64,000 nt of DNA from Candidatus Binataceae bacterium (GTDB lineage: Bacteria > Desulfobacterota > Binatia > Binatales > Binataceae): contig DASXMJ010000051.1 of the NCBI GenBank assembly GCA_036495685.1, positions 23,874 to 87,873 of the forward strand, given 5' to 3'. A program made the translations under genes and the position numbers. Shown piece by piece: positions 36,067-44,352 of this stretch (position 1 is the first letter of the stretch; each line of letters opens with the position of its first letter). The notes below the pieces were generated by a model that worked only from the letters and a program-made list of their open reading frames with translations, had not been told where the DNA came from and ran no database searches.

Positions 36067-37761
36067 TTGAAACGACACATGGCGCTGGGCGACTTCCTGG
36101 TCGCTTACCTTCGTAAAATCGGGGTTGATCATATTTTTGGGATTCCCGGCGACCTGGCCCTCAAGTTGTTCTTTGCGCTGGGCCGCCAACACGGGATACG
36201 GATCATCACCCTGTCGCACGAGCCGGGGGTCGGGTTTGCCGCCGACGGCTACGCGCGGGCGACCGGAAAGATCGGCGTGGCGTGCGTGACCTACGGCGCT
36301 GGGGGTCACAACATGGTCAACCCGGTGGCCGGCTCGTTCTCCGAACGGGTCCCGATTCTGGTTTTCTCCGGCGGTCCCGGAGAAGAGGAACGCAAACTCG
36401 GGACTCTCATTCACCACCAGGCCCGCGAGATCGAATCGCAGCATCGGATTTTCCAGGAAGTGACCTGCGCGTCGCGGGTCCTAACCGATCCGCGGCGCGC
36501 CGCTCACGAGCTGCACGAAGTAGTCAACGCCATCTGGGCGGAGCAGCGTCCCGGTTATGTCGAGATTCATCGCGACATGGTCGATCAGATCATCGAGGTG
36601 CCCGACGAGCTGATCGACTGGGACGGGCATTTGCACACGCGCGAATCCGATGCGCGTAAGGTCAAAGAGGCGGCGCGCGAAACCGCCGCGATGTTCGGTG
36701 AGAGCCGCCATCCGATCACGGTCGCGGGCATCGAGATTCATCGCTACAAGGCGTCCCATGAACTCATCGAGCTGGCCGAGAAGATGGGCGCCCCGGTCTG
36801 CACCACCGTGCTCGGCAAGGGCGCCTTTCCGATGGACCATCCGCTCTACCTGGGCGTTCACATCGGGTCGATCAGCCCGCCACCGATCGTGGCGCGAATG
36901 GACGAGGCTGATTTCGTCCTGAACCTCGGATGCCTCAAGACCGACATGAATTTTGGCAATCGCCCGCCGCGGGACATTCAGGGCAAGACGGTGTGGGCAG
37001 TCGACCGGCGCGTCGATGTGAAGTACCACACCTATACGGAGGTGGGTGTGCGCGACTTCGTGCGGGCCCTGCTCAAGGAGAATCTCCGGCACCATCGCGA
37101 AGCGGTAAATTACGCCGACAATTTGCGCGAGGTGCCGGCACGGGACGATGGTCAGATCCGGGTGGGGCAGATCCTGCTGGCGGTGAACGAATTCCTCGCC
37201 GATCACCGCCGTTACATGGTGGTCACCGAATCGGGCGATATGCTGTTTGGCGGGCTCGACGTGCGGGTGCCGCATGACGGCACCTACCTGGCGCAGGGGT
37301 TCTACGCTTCCATGGGTTTCGCGGTTCCCGCTGCGCTCGGCGCCCAACTCGGATCCGGGTTGCGTCCGCTGATTCTCTGCGGCGACGGCGGCTTTCAGAT
37401 GACCGGCCCCGAGATTTCGCACGCCGCTATTCTGGGACTCAATCCGATCGTCCTGCTGATTAACAACGGGGGATGGGGGATCTTCCGGCCGGTGGTCGAA
37501 CGCCGCGAGCTGCTCGAGATACCGCCGTGGCCCTATGCCAATCTCGCGCGTGATTGGGGCGGGAGTGGCTTCGAGGCCAACACCTTGTCGCAGCTGCGAC
37601 GCGCGTTGACGGCGGCCGACAAGTCGCAGGGCTTCGTGATCATTGACGTACGCGTGGACCGCGACGATCTTTCCCCGGTCACCGTCAAGTACATCAAAGC
37701 CGCTGCCAAGCGTTCGCAGGCGCCGCGCCTGCGCAGCGCGCCGAAAGGTGCCGGCCAATGA
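36067..37761 (+). CDS. thiamine-diphosphate 2-oxoacid decarboxylase-like enzyme
   Basis: A 564-residue ThDP enzyme of the acetolactate synthase/indolepyruvate decarboxylase superfamily. The N-terminal Pyr domain has IFGIPGD (23-29) and the cofactor-activating Glu52 in SHEPGVGFAADGYAR. A central Rossmann domain follows, then the PP domain with CGDGGFQMTGPE (Asp440) and LINNGGWG (Asn466-467). The TTG at 36067 follows an AGGAAGGAGG site by about seven bases, so it is preferred to the ATG at 36079. It overlaps an acyl-CoA ligase by four bases. I infer decarboxylation of an aromatic or branched 2-oxo acid, but oxalyl-CoA- or benzoylformate-type reactions remain possible. Confidence 0.8.
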   Translation: MKRHMALGDFLVAYLRKIGVDHIFGIPGDLALKLFFALGRQHGIRIITLSHEPGVGFAADGYARATGKIGVACVTYGAGGHNMVNPVAGSFSERVPILVFSGGPGEEERKLGTLIHHQAREIESQHRIFQEVTCASRVLTDPRRAAHELHEVVNAIWAEQRPGYVEIHRDMVDQIIEVPDELIDWDGHLHTRESDARKVKEAARETAAMFGESRHPITVAGIEIHRYKASHELIELAEKMGAPVCTTVLGKGAFPMDHPLYLGVHIGSISPPPIVARMDEADFVLNLGCLKTDMNFGNRPPRDIQGKTVWAVDRRVDVKYHTYTEVGVRDFVRALLKENLRHHREAVNYADNLREVPARDDGQIRVGQILLAVNEFLADHRRYMVVTESGDMLFGGLDVRVPHDGTYLAQGFYASMGFAVPAALGAQLGSGLRPLILCGDGGFQMTGPEISHAAILGLNPIVLLINNGGWGIFRPVVERRELLEIPPWPYANLARDWGGSGFEANTLSQLRRALTAADKSQGFVIIDVRVDRDDLSPVTVKYIKAAAKRSQAPRLRSAPKGAGQ

Positions 37762-39362
37762 CCGGAACACGACCGCGTCATTTCGATTGGGCGGTGCCGG
37801 AGCATTTCAACTTTGGCGCCACCATCGACCACTACGCGGAAGATCCGCATCGGGTTGCCCTACTCTGCGAGGACCAGGAGGGCCGGCGCGCCCGGCTGAC
37901 CTTTGCTGATCTACGCTCCCAGTCCAATCGCATCGCAAACCTCCTCCACGGAGTCGGACTCCGGCGTGGTGATGCGGTGCTGCTGGTCCTGCCGCGGATC
38001 TCGCTGTGGCAGGCGGCATATATTGGCGCGCTCAAGGCCGGCGCCCTGGTGATTCCGTGCACCTCGATGCTGCGTGAAAGAGATCTCGTCTATCGAGCGA
38101 ACCACTCCGGCGCGCGGGCAATAATCGCCGGCGTGGAAAGCGCCGCGATGGTCGGAGAACTGCGCAACCAGTGTCCCACCCTCGTTCACTACCTGATCGC
38201 CGGCAGCGCGCGCACAGGATGGCTGGGATTGCCGGAACTGATGCAGACGGCATCTCCGACCCATGGAGCGGTCAGAACGCGATCCTACGAACCCGCGATT
38301 TGCTACTACACTTCCGGCACCACCAAAGAGCCCAAAGCCGTTCTGCACAGTCACGCCTACACCTGGAGTCATCAATACACCGGCAGGGACTGGCTCGATG
38401 TTAAGCCGGGCGACCTGCACTGGACTACTTCCGATACCGGGTGGGCCAAGGCCGCCTATGGCGTCTTGTTCGGTCCCTGGATGAACGGCGTGACAACCTT
38501 CATGTACAACGGTCGCTTCGAACCGAAAAAAGAACTCGATCTGCTGAGCCGTTACCGGATTACGAGCTTCTGCGCTCCGCCTACTGAGTACCGCATGCTC
38601 ATCAAGGAAGATTTGCAGCAGCAGCAATTTCCTACATTACGTAGCTGCACCGGCGCGGGTGAACCGCTCAATCCAGAAGTCATCGAAGTATGGAAGAAAG
38701 AGCTGGGGTTGACGATCCGCGATGGCTATGGACAGACCGAAACTATCATTCTGGTTGCGAATCTGCCTGACACCCAGACCAAGCCCGGTTCGATGGGTCT
38801 GCCGTTTGCCGGCCAGGAGGTTTGCGTAGTCGACGATGCGCTCAACGAAGCCGCGGTGGACCAGGTCGGCCAGATAGCGGTCCGGGTCAAACCGAACCGC
38901 CCGCCTTCGTTGTTCCTCGAGTACTGGAAAAATCCCGAGGAAACCGCCGCGGTGTTCCAGGGCGACTACTATCTTACCGGCGACCATGCCACGCGTGACA
39001 GCGACGGTTACCTGTGGTTCGTGGGGCGCGCCGATGACGTGATCATTTCGGCCGGGTACCGAATCGGTCCGTTCGAAGTTGAGAGCGCCCTGCTGGAGCA
39101 CCCGCAAGTTCTCGAGTCCGCGGTGGTTGCCAGCCCGGATCCCGACCGCGGCGCGATTGTCAAGGCATTCGTTCGCCTGAGACCGGGGGCGCCGCGAGAC
39201 GCCGCACTGGTTCGCGAGTTGCAGGAACACGTTAAACGCACGACTGCACCATACAAGTACCCGCGCGAGATCGAGTTCATGGATGAACTACCCAAGACGG
39301 TGAGCGGCAAGATTCGCAGGGTCGAGCTTCGCAAACGCGAAGAAGAACGCAAGCGTCACTAG
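37758..39362 (+). CDS. acyl-CoA synthetase, medium-chain or aryl type
   Basis: A 534-residue ANL-superfamily adenylating enzyme that makes acyl-CoA from a carboxylic acid, ATP and CoA. The P-loop motif is YYTSGTTKEPKAV (about 181-193), the A5 motif DGYGQTETI, and the A7-A8 region is YLTGDHATRDSDGYLWFVGRADDVI. The catalytic Lys is in KTVSGKIRR near residue 516. The pattern resembles ACSM-type synthetases and benzoate-CoA ligases. It overlaps the decarboxylase gene by four bases (ATGA), so the two are co-translated and likely share a pathway, with an aldehyde oxidation step between them supplied elsewhere. Confidence 0.88.
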   Translation: MTGTRPRHFDWAVPEHFNFGATIDHYAEDPHRVALLCEDQEGRRARLTFADLRSQSNRIANLLHGVGLRRGDAVLLVLPRISLWQAAYIGALKAGALVIPCTSMLRERDLVYRANHSGARAIIAGVESAAMVGELRNQCPTLVHYLIAGSARTGWLGLPELMQTASPTHGAVRTRSYEPAICYYTSGTTKEPKAVLHSHAYTWSHQYTGRDWLDVKPGDLHWTTSDTGWAKAAYGVLFGPWMNGVTTFMYNGRFEPKKELDLLSRYRITSFCAPPTEYRMLIKEDLQQQQFPTLRSCTGAGEPLNPEVIEVWKKELGLTIRDGYGQTETIILVANLPDTQTKPGSMGLPFAGQEVCVVDDALNEAAVDQVGQIAVRVKPNRPPSLFLEYWKNPEETAAVFQGDYYLTGDHATRDSDGYLWFVGRADDVIISAGYRIGPFEVESALLEHPQVLESAVVASPDPDRGAIVKAFVRLRPGAPRDAALVRELQEHVKRTTAPYKYPREIEFMDELPKTVSGKIRRVELRKREEERKRH

Positions 39363-39461
39363 ACTCCCCTCTTCGTCACGCGTCGCATCAACCTTCCCAA
39401 ATGAGGGCATTCGCCAGCCGCGCGAGCTGACTGGCAAAGCGGTAGACGACTGATACGACCA

Positions 39462-39489
39462 TTGCTCAGTTCGCCGTTCACACTATGCT
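39462..39489 (+). promoter_or_regulatory. possible sigma70-type promoter of the GT4 operon
   Basis: TTGCTC and TATGCT are separated by 16 bases, a fair but imperfect match to sigma70 elements, about 110 bases before the GT4 start. It is a pattern match only. Confidence 0.3.
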
Positions 39490-39503
39490 CTCTGAATATT
39501 CAA

Positions 39504-39547
39504 GAGACCGTCAAATAACACTATCGCCCATTTCACCGATAGTCTCT
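39504..39547 (+). promoter_or_regulatory. nested inverted repeat upstream of the GT4 operon
   Basis: AGAGAC (39504-39509) and ACTATCG (39520-39526) are both matched by the continuous downstream arm CGATAGTCTCT (39537-39547). The upstream arm is thus the same palindrome split by about twelve bases. It lies downstream of the candidate promoter and about 55 bases before the GT4 start, a position suited to an operator or a leader hairpin. No T-run follows. Confidence 0.35.
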
Positions 39548-39601
39548 AAATTGTGACTACGCGCTTCCTGCAGGCCCCGGTTCGGTTGATGAGGAAACGG
39601 C

Positions 39602-40840
39602 GTGGAAGAGAACCGGCAGAACGAGGATAGCCCCGCACCCGACACGCGACGCCGCATTTGTGTCGTCAGCGAAACCTATTATCCGCAAGTTAACGGCGTC
39701 ACCCTTACTCTGAACCATCTCGTGAAGGGATTGCAGGAGCTGGGACACCGCGTCTCAATCGTACGTCCCCAACAACACGGGTCTGACAGCCGTGGCCTTG
39801 ACCCGAGCGTCACGGTGGTCGCCGGTCTGCCGCTCCCGGGATATAAGGGTTTGCAATTCGGCCTGCCTGCCGGGGCGTTGTTGCAACAGGTGTGGATGCG
39901 AAATCGCCCGGACGTGGTCTACGTTGCCACCGAAGGTCCGCTGGGTTGGTCGGCCGTCGGTGTCGCGCGCCGCCTGGCCATTCCGGTGTTCAGCGGCTTT
40001 CACACCAATTTCCACAGTTATTCGCGGTACTACGGCGTCGGGTATCTACACAGCATAGTGCTCCGCTACCTGCGCTGGTTTCACAACCGGACCCGGGGAA
40101 CGCTGGTCCCGAGTTCCGACCTCCGAGACCGTCTGCAAACCCTCGGATTTAAAAAAGTCTTGTGTCTCGGGCGGGGAGTCGACAGTGAGCTGTTCGATCC
40201 TGGGCGACGTTGCACCAGCCTGCGCCGTCAATGGGGTTTGGGAGATGACGACCTAGCGGTCGTCTATGTCGGGCGAATAGCCGGCGAGAAGAACCTGCGC
40301 CTCGCATTGGCGGCGTATCGTGCGATTAAACAGACCGTCAAGTCCGCACGATTCGTCGTCGTTGGCGACGGCCCGCTGCGCAGCTCACTGGAGGCTCAAC
40401 ACCCGGATTTGATTTTCAGCGGAATGCAGCTTGGCCGCCAGCTCGCCACGCACTATGCTTCCGCCGACCTGTTTCTGTTTCCAAGCGAAACCGAGACCTT
40501 TGGCAACGTCGTATTGGAAGCAATGGCCAGTGGGCTCGGCGTGATCGCCTACGACTACGCCGCCGCAAGAAGTCACATCGCCAACGGAGAAACCGGAATT
40601 CTGGTTCCGCTCGGGGATTCCAGGGCGTTTGTGGCCGCCGCCGTGAAGCTCGCCTCAGAACCCGCGCAACTTAAGAGAGTCCGCAGGCAGGCTCGCGAGT
40701 ATTCCCGCTTGATCGGATGGCCAAGGGTGGTCGAGCGCTTTTCGGCTCTGCTCAATGGAAACGATGACCAAATTCGCGGCCCACTCCGCTCATTGGTGGG
40801 ACGCCAAAATTTGGCTACGGCAGCACGCGGGAGAATTTAA
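39602..40840 (+). CDS. GT4 glycosyltransferase, MgtA/SqdX-like
   Basis: A 412-residue GT-B fold, family 4 retaining glycosyltransferase. The N-terminal half opens with SETYYPQVNGVTLTLNHLVKGL and has FSGFHTNFHSY, both typical of the lipid-glycosylating MgtA/SqdX/PimB-like branch. The C-terminal half carries YVGRIAGEKNLRLAL and the donor-binding E-x7-E in PSETETFGNVVLEAMASG. The start is GTG. Two bases separate it from the aminotransferase fusion gene, and a PEMT-type methyltransferase follows, so a membrane-lipid acceptor such as diacylglycerol is a reasonable inference. The sugar donor is unknown. Confidence 0.85.
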   Translation: MEENRQNEDSPAPDTRRRICVVSETYYPQVNGVTLTLNHLVKGLQELGHRVSIVRPQQHGSDSRGLDPSVTVVAGLPLPGYKGLQFGLPAGALLQQVWMRNRPDVVYVATEGPLGWSAVGVARRLAIPVFSGFHTNFHSYSRYYGVGYLHSIVLRYLRWFHNRTRGTLVPSSDLRDRLQTLGFKKVLCLGRGVDSELFDPGRRCTSLRRQWGLGDDDLAVVYVGRIAGEKNLRLALAAYRAIKQTVKSARFVVVGDGPLRSSLEAQHPDLIFSGMQLGRQLATHYASADLFLFPSETETFGNVVLEAMASGLGVIAYDYAAARSHIANGETGILVPLGDSRAFVAAAVKLASEPAQLKRVRRQAREYSRLIGWPRVVERFSALLNGNDDQIRGPLRSLVGRQNLATAARGRI

Positions 40841-40842
40841 CG

Positions 40843-43113
40843 ATGTTGACTCCTGGAGCTCTTGGGAAGTGGGTTGAATGGTTCGGTTCGAGCACCGGCG
40901 CGTGGATTGCCATCGCGTTGCTCTTGCTCGCGTTGGCGGCCCTGCTGGGACGGCGAGTTGTCGCGACGGTCCTCACCCTGCGGGCTTCAGCATTAACGCC
41001 GCGCATGTCGAGGCTATTGGCGCTCTGGCTGCGGCCCACCAACCACTCGCCCGCGGAATTCCTTCGCGCCGATGGAGCCGGCGAACCGTGGGCGGAGATT
41101 CGAAGGCAGGCCATCACCCGCCTCGCCGGCTTCTTTCAGACCCGGTATGCAAAGTCGATCGCATGGGGTAACGGCATACGCCAGAGCTTCTCCGATTTAC
41201 GCTTCACCGATGCGAATCGTGTCCCCTTTCCCTTCGCGCAATTCATGCGTGAACACTTCAGTGTCTGTTCGGTAGTTACGGCCTCTGCCGGACCCCAACT
41301 TCGTGACCTTGATGGTCATTGGACTCTCGACGTAAGTGGCTCCTACGGACTCAACGTGGCCGGATTCGACCGTTACAAGGAATGGATGCAGAGAGGGCTT
41401 GAGCGGGTGAAGGAACTTGGCGCGGTGCTGGGTCCCCTCCATCCCATCGTCGCCGACAACATACGAATCCTCAAATCGATCTCGAAGCTCGATGAAGTCT
41501 CGTTCCACATGAGCGGCACCGAGGCGGTGATGGCGGCAATTCGGCTGGCCCGATTCAACACGCGCCGCAAACTGATCGTCTGTTTCTCGGGCGCCTATCA
41601 CGGATGGTGGGATGGCGTGCAGCCTGGATTAGGCAGCGAACGCAACATCGACGACTGTCTGACGCTGAAGGAACTGAGCCCCGCGTCGCTGGAGGTTCTG
41701 CGCTGGCGGGCGCACGAGATCGCCGCAGTCCTGGTAAACCCAGTTCAATCGTTTCATCCCAATTCGCCCCCGCCGAGCGACGCCATCCTACTGACCAGTG
41801 GGGTCCGCAACGCGACCGACTCCACGACCGCCTACCGAGAATGGCTTCGTAACCTGCGCGCCGTCTGCAGCGAGCACGAGATCCCGCTCATTTTCGACGA
41901 GGTATTCAGCGGGTTTCGCCTGGCCCCCGGCGGAGCGCAGGAGTACTTCGGCGTGCAAGCCGACATGGTCGTGTACGGGAAGACGGTGGCCGGCGGAATG
42001 CCCATCGGAGTGGTCTGCGGCCGCAAGGAACTGATGACGCGTTTCGATCCCGACCATCCGATGCGCATCGCGTATGTGATCGGAACTTTTTCGGCACACC
42101 CCGTGGTAATGGGGGCGATGAATGAGTTTTTGAATTGGCTGGTGCAGCCGTCCACCGCGATCGAATACGCGACGGCGAATCAGAGGTGTGCCGCGTGGGC
42201 GCGCGAGACCAACCAGTTACTCCTCGATTCGTCGCTGCCGGTTCGGGTGATGCAGTTGGCCACGATATGGACGGTCCTGTTCAAGGAGCCGGGTCGGTAT
42301 AACTGGCTGCTCCAATACTACCTTCGAGCAGAGGGTATTACGCTCAGTTGGGTCGGAACGGGTCGCTGTATGACCAGTCTGGATTTTTCCGAGGAAGATT
42401 ATCGTAATCTGCAGTCCAAGCTGGTGAGCGCGGTACGCCAGATGAAGAGCGATGCTTGGTGGCTAGACGAACAACAACAACCACAACGGGATAAACTGAT
42501 GCGAACACATCTGTTTCGTGAACTCGCTGGAAGTATTGTCAGGCTGCCGAAGCCGTTGGCCAGCTTTTACACCGAGATAATGCATCGCAAACATGACGAC
42601 CACCTCGCCTCACATAGCAACGTGGTCAACCAGGTCTTGCACCTGCTCAGTTCAAGTACTTTCATCTTTTGCTATGTGCTGATCTTTTTCGACTTGACCC
42701 TCGCGGTATGTCTGGGACTGGCAGCACTCTTCGTTCGCCAGTTCGGGCACGCGGTGCTGGAGCCGCCGTGCCACGACAAGGAGCAGCTGCTGCTCGGATT
42801 CAACACCCGGGATAAGACGATAATCGTTGCGGGTTACGGTCTGATTTTCGCCGCCGTCTTGGCGAGGGTCCATGCCCGTTCCTGGGGAGCCGTCGTCGGC
42901 GCGGCGCCGACCCTCGCGCATTGGTGGTTCTTCCTGACGCTGGCAGTAGTATTCGGGCACGTTGCGTTTCTTGCCTGGAAGCACAACCTGAGAAACTCGC
43001 TCATCTGGTTGGTGAAACTGGTTACCGATCCCTTTACTGACATCGCGGCGTACTACGGGAGCCCATACCGGATTGTCGCGAATCCTCAGGGCCAGAAACG
43101 CGAACTCGCATAG
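40843..43113 (+). CDS. fusion: membrane anchor, class III aminotransferase, Mpo1-like domain
   Basis: A 756-residue three-part protein. Residues 20-36 form a membrane anchor. About 120-535 is a fold-type I PLP enzyme of the class III family closest in pattern to glutamate-1-semialdehyde aminomutase: SGTEA (224-228) for the phosphate, FDEV (351-354) with Asp352, and the Schiff-base Lys380 in YGKTVAGGMPIG. The last 180 residues contain four or so membrane segments. Their spaced residues HLASHSNVVNQVLH and RQFGHAVLE resemble the His-rich signature of the Mpo1/DUF962 family, some members of which are iron-dependent fatty-acid alpha-dioxygenases. That last assignment is by pattern only. It lies between the GT4 and PEMT-like genes, which points to an aminated membrane lipid. 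Confidence 0.78.
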   Translation: MLTPGALGKWVEWFGSSTGAWIAIALLLLALAALLGRRVVATVLTLRASALTPRMSRLLALWLRPTNHSPAEFLRADGAGEPWAEIRRQAITRLAGFFQTRYAKSIAWGNGIRQSFSDLRFTDANRVPFPFAQFMREHFSVCSVVTASAGPQLRDLDGHWTLDVSGSYGLNVAGFDRYKEWMQRGLERVKELGAVLGPLHPIVADNIRILKSISKLDEVSFHMSGTEAVMAAIRLARFNTRRKLIVCFSGAYHGWWDGVQPGLGSERNIDDCLTLKELSPASLEVLRWRAHEIAAVLVNPVQSFHPNSPPPSDAILLTSGVRNATDSTTAYREWLRNLRAVCSEHEIPLIFDEVFSGFRLAPGGAQEYFGVQADMVVYGKTVAGGMPIGVVCGRKELMTRFDPDHPMRIAYVIGTFSAHPVVMGAMNEFLNWLVQPSTAIEYATANQRCAAWARETNQLLLDSSLPVRVMQLATIWTVLFKEPGRYNWLLQYYLRAEGITLSWVGTGRCMTSLDFSEEDYRNLQSKLVSAVRQMKSDAWWLDEQQQPQRDKLMRTHLFRELAGSIVRLPKPLASFYTEIMHRKHDDHLASHSNVVNQVLHLLSSSTFIFCYVLIFFDLTLAVCLGLAALFVRQFGHAVLEPPCHDKEQLLLGFNTRDKTIIVAGYGLIFAAVLARVHARSWGAVVGAAPTLAHWWFFLTLAVVFGHVAFLAWKHNLRNSLIWLVKLVTDPFTDIAAYYGSPYRIVANPQGQKRELA

Positions 43114-43118
43114 ACTCA

Positions 43119-43637
43119 TTGTTCCTCGCAGCGGCCATTCTGCTGGCGTTCGAGCGGATCGCCTATGTATGGGTTTGGCGCTATCCGCGGTCTTTTACCA
43201 CATTTTGCGCGTTCTTCTCAGAAGAGCCGCAAGCGCCGGTGGTCATTCTGGAAAGAATGTTCAACTGCTTCAAGGTAATCCAGATTTCGGTTTTTTTGGC
43301 GTGGTGCTATTTCCATCCGAACCGACCACTGTGGCTGTACGGAAACCTAGTTCCACTGACCGCAGGTGCAACCCTGGTGATCATAGGGCAAGTCCTCAAC
43401 CTGAGCGTTTTCTACCGTCTTGGGTCGGTAGGTGTCTTTTACGGCAATCGCTTCGGCTACGAAGTTCCGTGGTGCACGGAATTTCCCTTTTCGCTGATGG
43501 ACCATCCGCAATATGTGGGCGCACTGCTCTCGATTTGGGGCCTCTTCCTCGCTCTGCAATTTCCGCGTCCCGACTGGTATGCGATCCCCGCGCTTGAAAG
43601 CCTCTACTACGCGCTGGGAGCCTACCTAGAACGCTAA
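43119..43637 (+). CDS. PEMT/Opi3-type phospholipid N-methyltransferase
   Basis: A 172-residue integral membrane methyltransferase with about four hydrophobic segments. The stretches GVFYGNRFGYEVPWCTEFPF and DHPQYVGALLSIWGLF match the SAM-binding and conserved C-terminal region of eukaryotic-type PEMT/Opi3 enzymes, which methylate phosphatidylethanolamine. This is unlike the soluble bacterial PmtA. The TTG start lies five bases after the aminotransferase stop and has no clear ribosome site, so coupled translation is likely. The first transmembrane segment begins right at that start, which supports it. The substrate may be the lipid made by its neighbours. Confidence 0.8.
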   Translation: MFLAAAILLAFERIAYVWVWRYPRSFTTFCAFFSEEPQAPVVILERMFNCFKVIQISVFLAWCYFHPNRPLWLYGNLVPLTAGATLVIIGQVLNLSVFYRLGSVGVFYGNRFGYEVPWCTEFPFSLMDHPQYVGALLSIWGLFLALQFPRPDWYAIPALESLYYALGAYLER

Positions 43638-43672
43638 GGGCGGAAGGTTCCGTTGCGGGAAGCAGGCGATGG

Positions 43673-44248
43673 TCACCGGCTGGTAAACGAATTCTTCAGC
43701 ACGTCGACCTTACCGGCAAATTCCTCGAGGTCGACTTCGGTAGTTTCCAGCAGTCGCGCGACCATTCCCCAAAATCCGATCGACATCACTAGTTCGACGA
43801 TCTCGGTCGTACCCAAGTGCTTCTGGAGAGCTTCGATGGTTGCGCGTCCGCCCTTTACGTTGCGCGCGACTTCGTCGGTGAATTGCAGCACCAGGCGATC
43901 GATCTCCCCGAAGCAACGGGCCCCTTCCCAGTTTTCAATTGCATCGACTTGCTCATCCGTCACGCCCGCAGCCTTGGCAATCGGCACGTGTTGCGTCCAT
44001 TCATAGACCGATTTGCTGACCTTGGCGGTGCGCAGTATAGCGAGTTCCCGCAGCCGCGCGTCGAGCTTGGATCGAGTCAGCAGCGAGTTCCCCAACATCG
44101 AGAATGGATAGAATGCCGCGTCGGAGTTTGCGATCATCCGCGCAACGTTCATCTTTACGCGCCCGCGATTCAGAATCTCGCGGGTCTTTTCCGGGACTTT
44201 GCTTTCGTCAGCATACGGTAACAACGCCATCGGCTTGCCCTCCGTCAT
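43673..44248 (-). CDS. carboxymuconolactone decarboxylase-family protein
   Basis: A 191-residue all-helical protein of the CMD/AhpD-like family. The core LDARLRELAILRTAKVSKSVYEWTQHVPIAKAAG shows the E-W-x-Q-H motif of the decarboxylase-type branch. The AhpD Cys-x-x-Cys pair is missing, so peroxidase activity is unlikely. The ATG at 44248 has a GGAGGAG site about ten bases upstream. Two hairpins lie in the leader. A longer frame to 44335 runs through those hairpins and is not favoured. The substrate is unknown. Confidence 0.8.
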   Translation of the reverse strand: MTEGKPMALLPYADESKVPEKTREILNRGRVKMNVARMIANSDAAFYPFSMLGNSLLTRSKLDARLRELAILRTAKVSKSVYEWTQHVPIAKAAGVTDEQVDAIENWEGARCFGEIDRLVLQFTDEVARNVKGGRATIEALQKHLGTTEIVELVMSIGFWGMVARLLETTEVDLEEFAGKVDVLKNSFTSR

Positions 44249-44264
44249 TTTGCTCGCTCTCCTC

Positions 44265-44309
44265 CCGGGACAGTTCCCGGTGAAAGCGACTGCAGCCCTT
44301 CGGGCTGCA
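44265..44309 (-). promoter_or_regulatory. paired hairpins in the leader of the CMD gene
   Basis: On the minus strand a hairpin TGCAGCCC-GAA-GGGCTGCA (44309-44291, eight pairs) is followed by CCGGGA-ACTG-TCCCGG (44280-44265, six pairs). The second stem runs into the GGGAGGAG ribosome site of the CMD gene and could mask it. Neither stem is followed by a T-run. A post-transcriptional role is possible. The second stem may also be chance. Confidence 0.4.
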
Positions 44310-44352
44310 CAAGTTTTCTCCTGGGACCCGGCCAAGATGGAAATGCGATTTT

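Noticed and set aside
36481..37770. Long open frame antisense to the 2-oxoacid decarboxylase
   Set aside because: It is a shadow of a strongly supported gene in GC-rich DNA and shows no family motif. The same holds for the long antisense frames over the SDR gene and the APC permease.
39509..39526. Pho-box-like CCGTCAAATAACACTATC before the GT4 operon
   Set aside because: Only the first half resembles the PhoB consensus. The second half does not, so phosphate control is not claimed.
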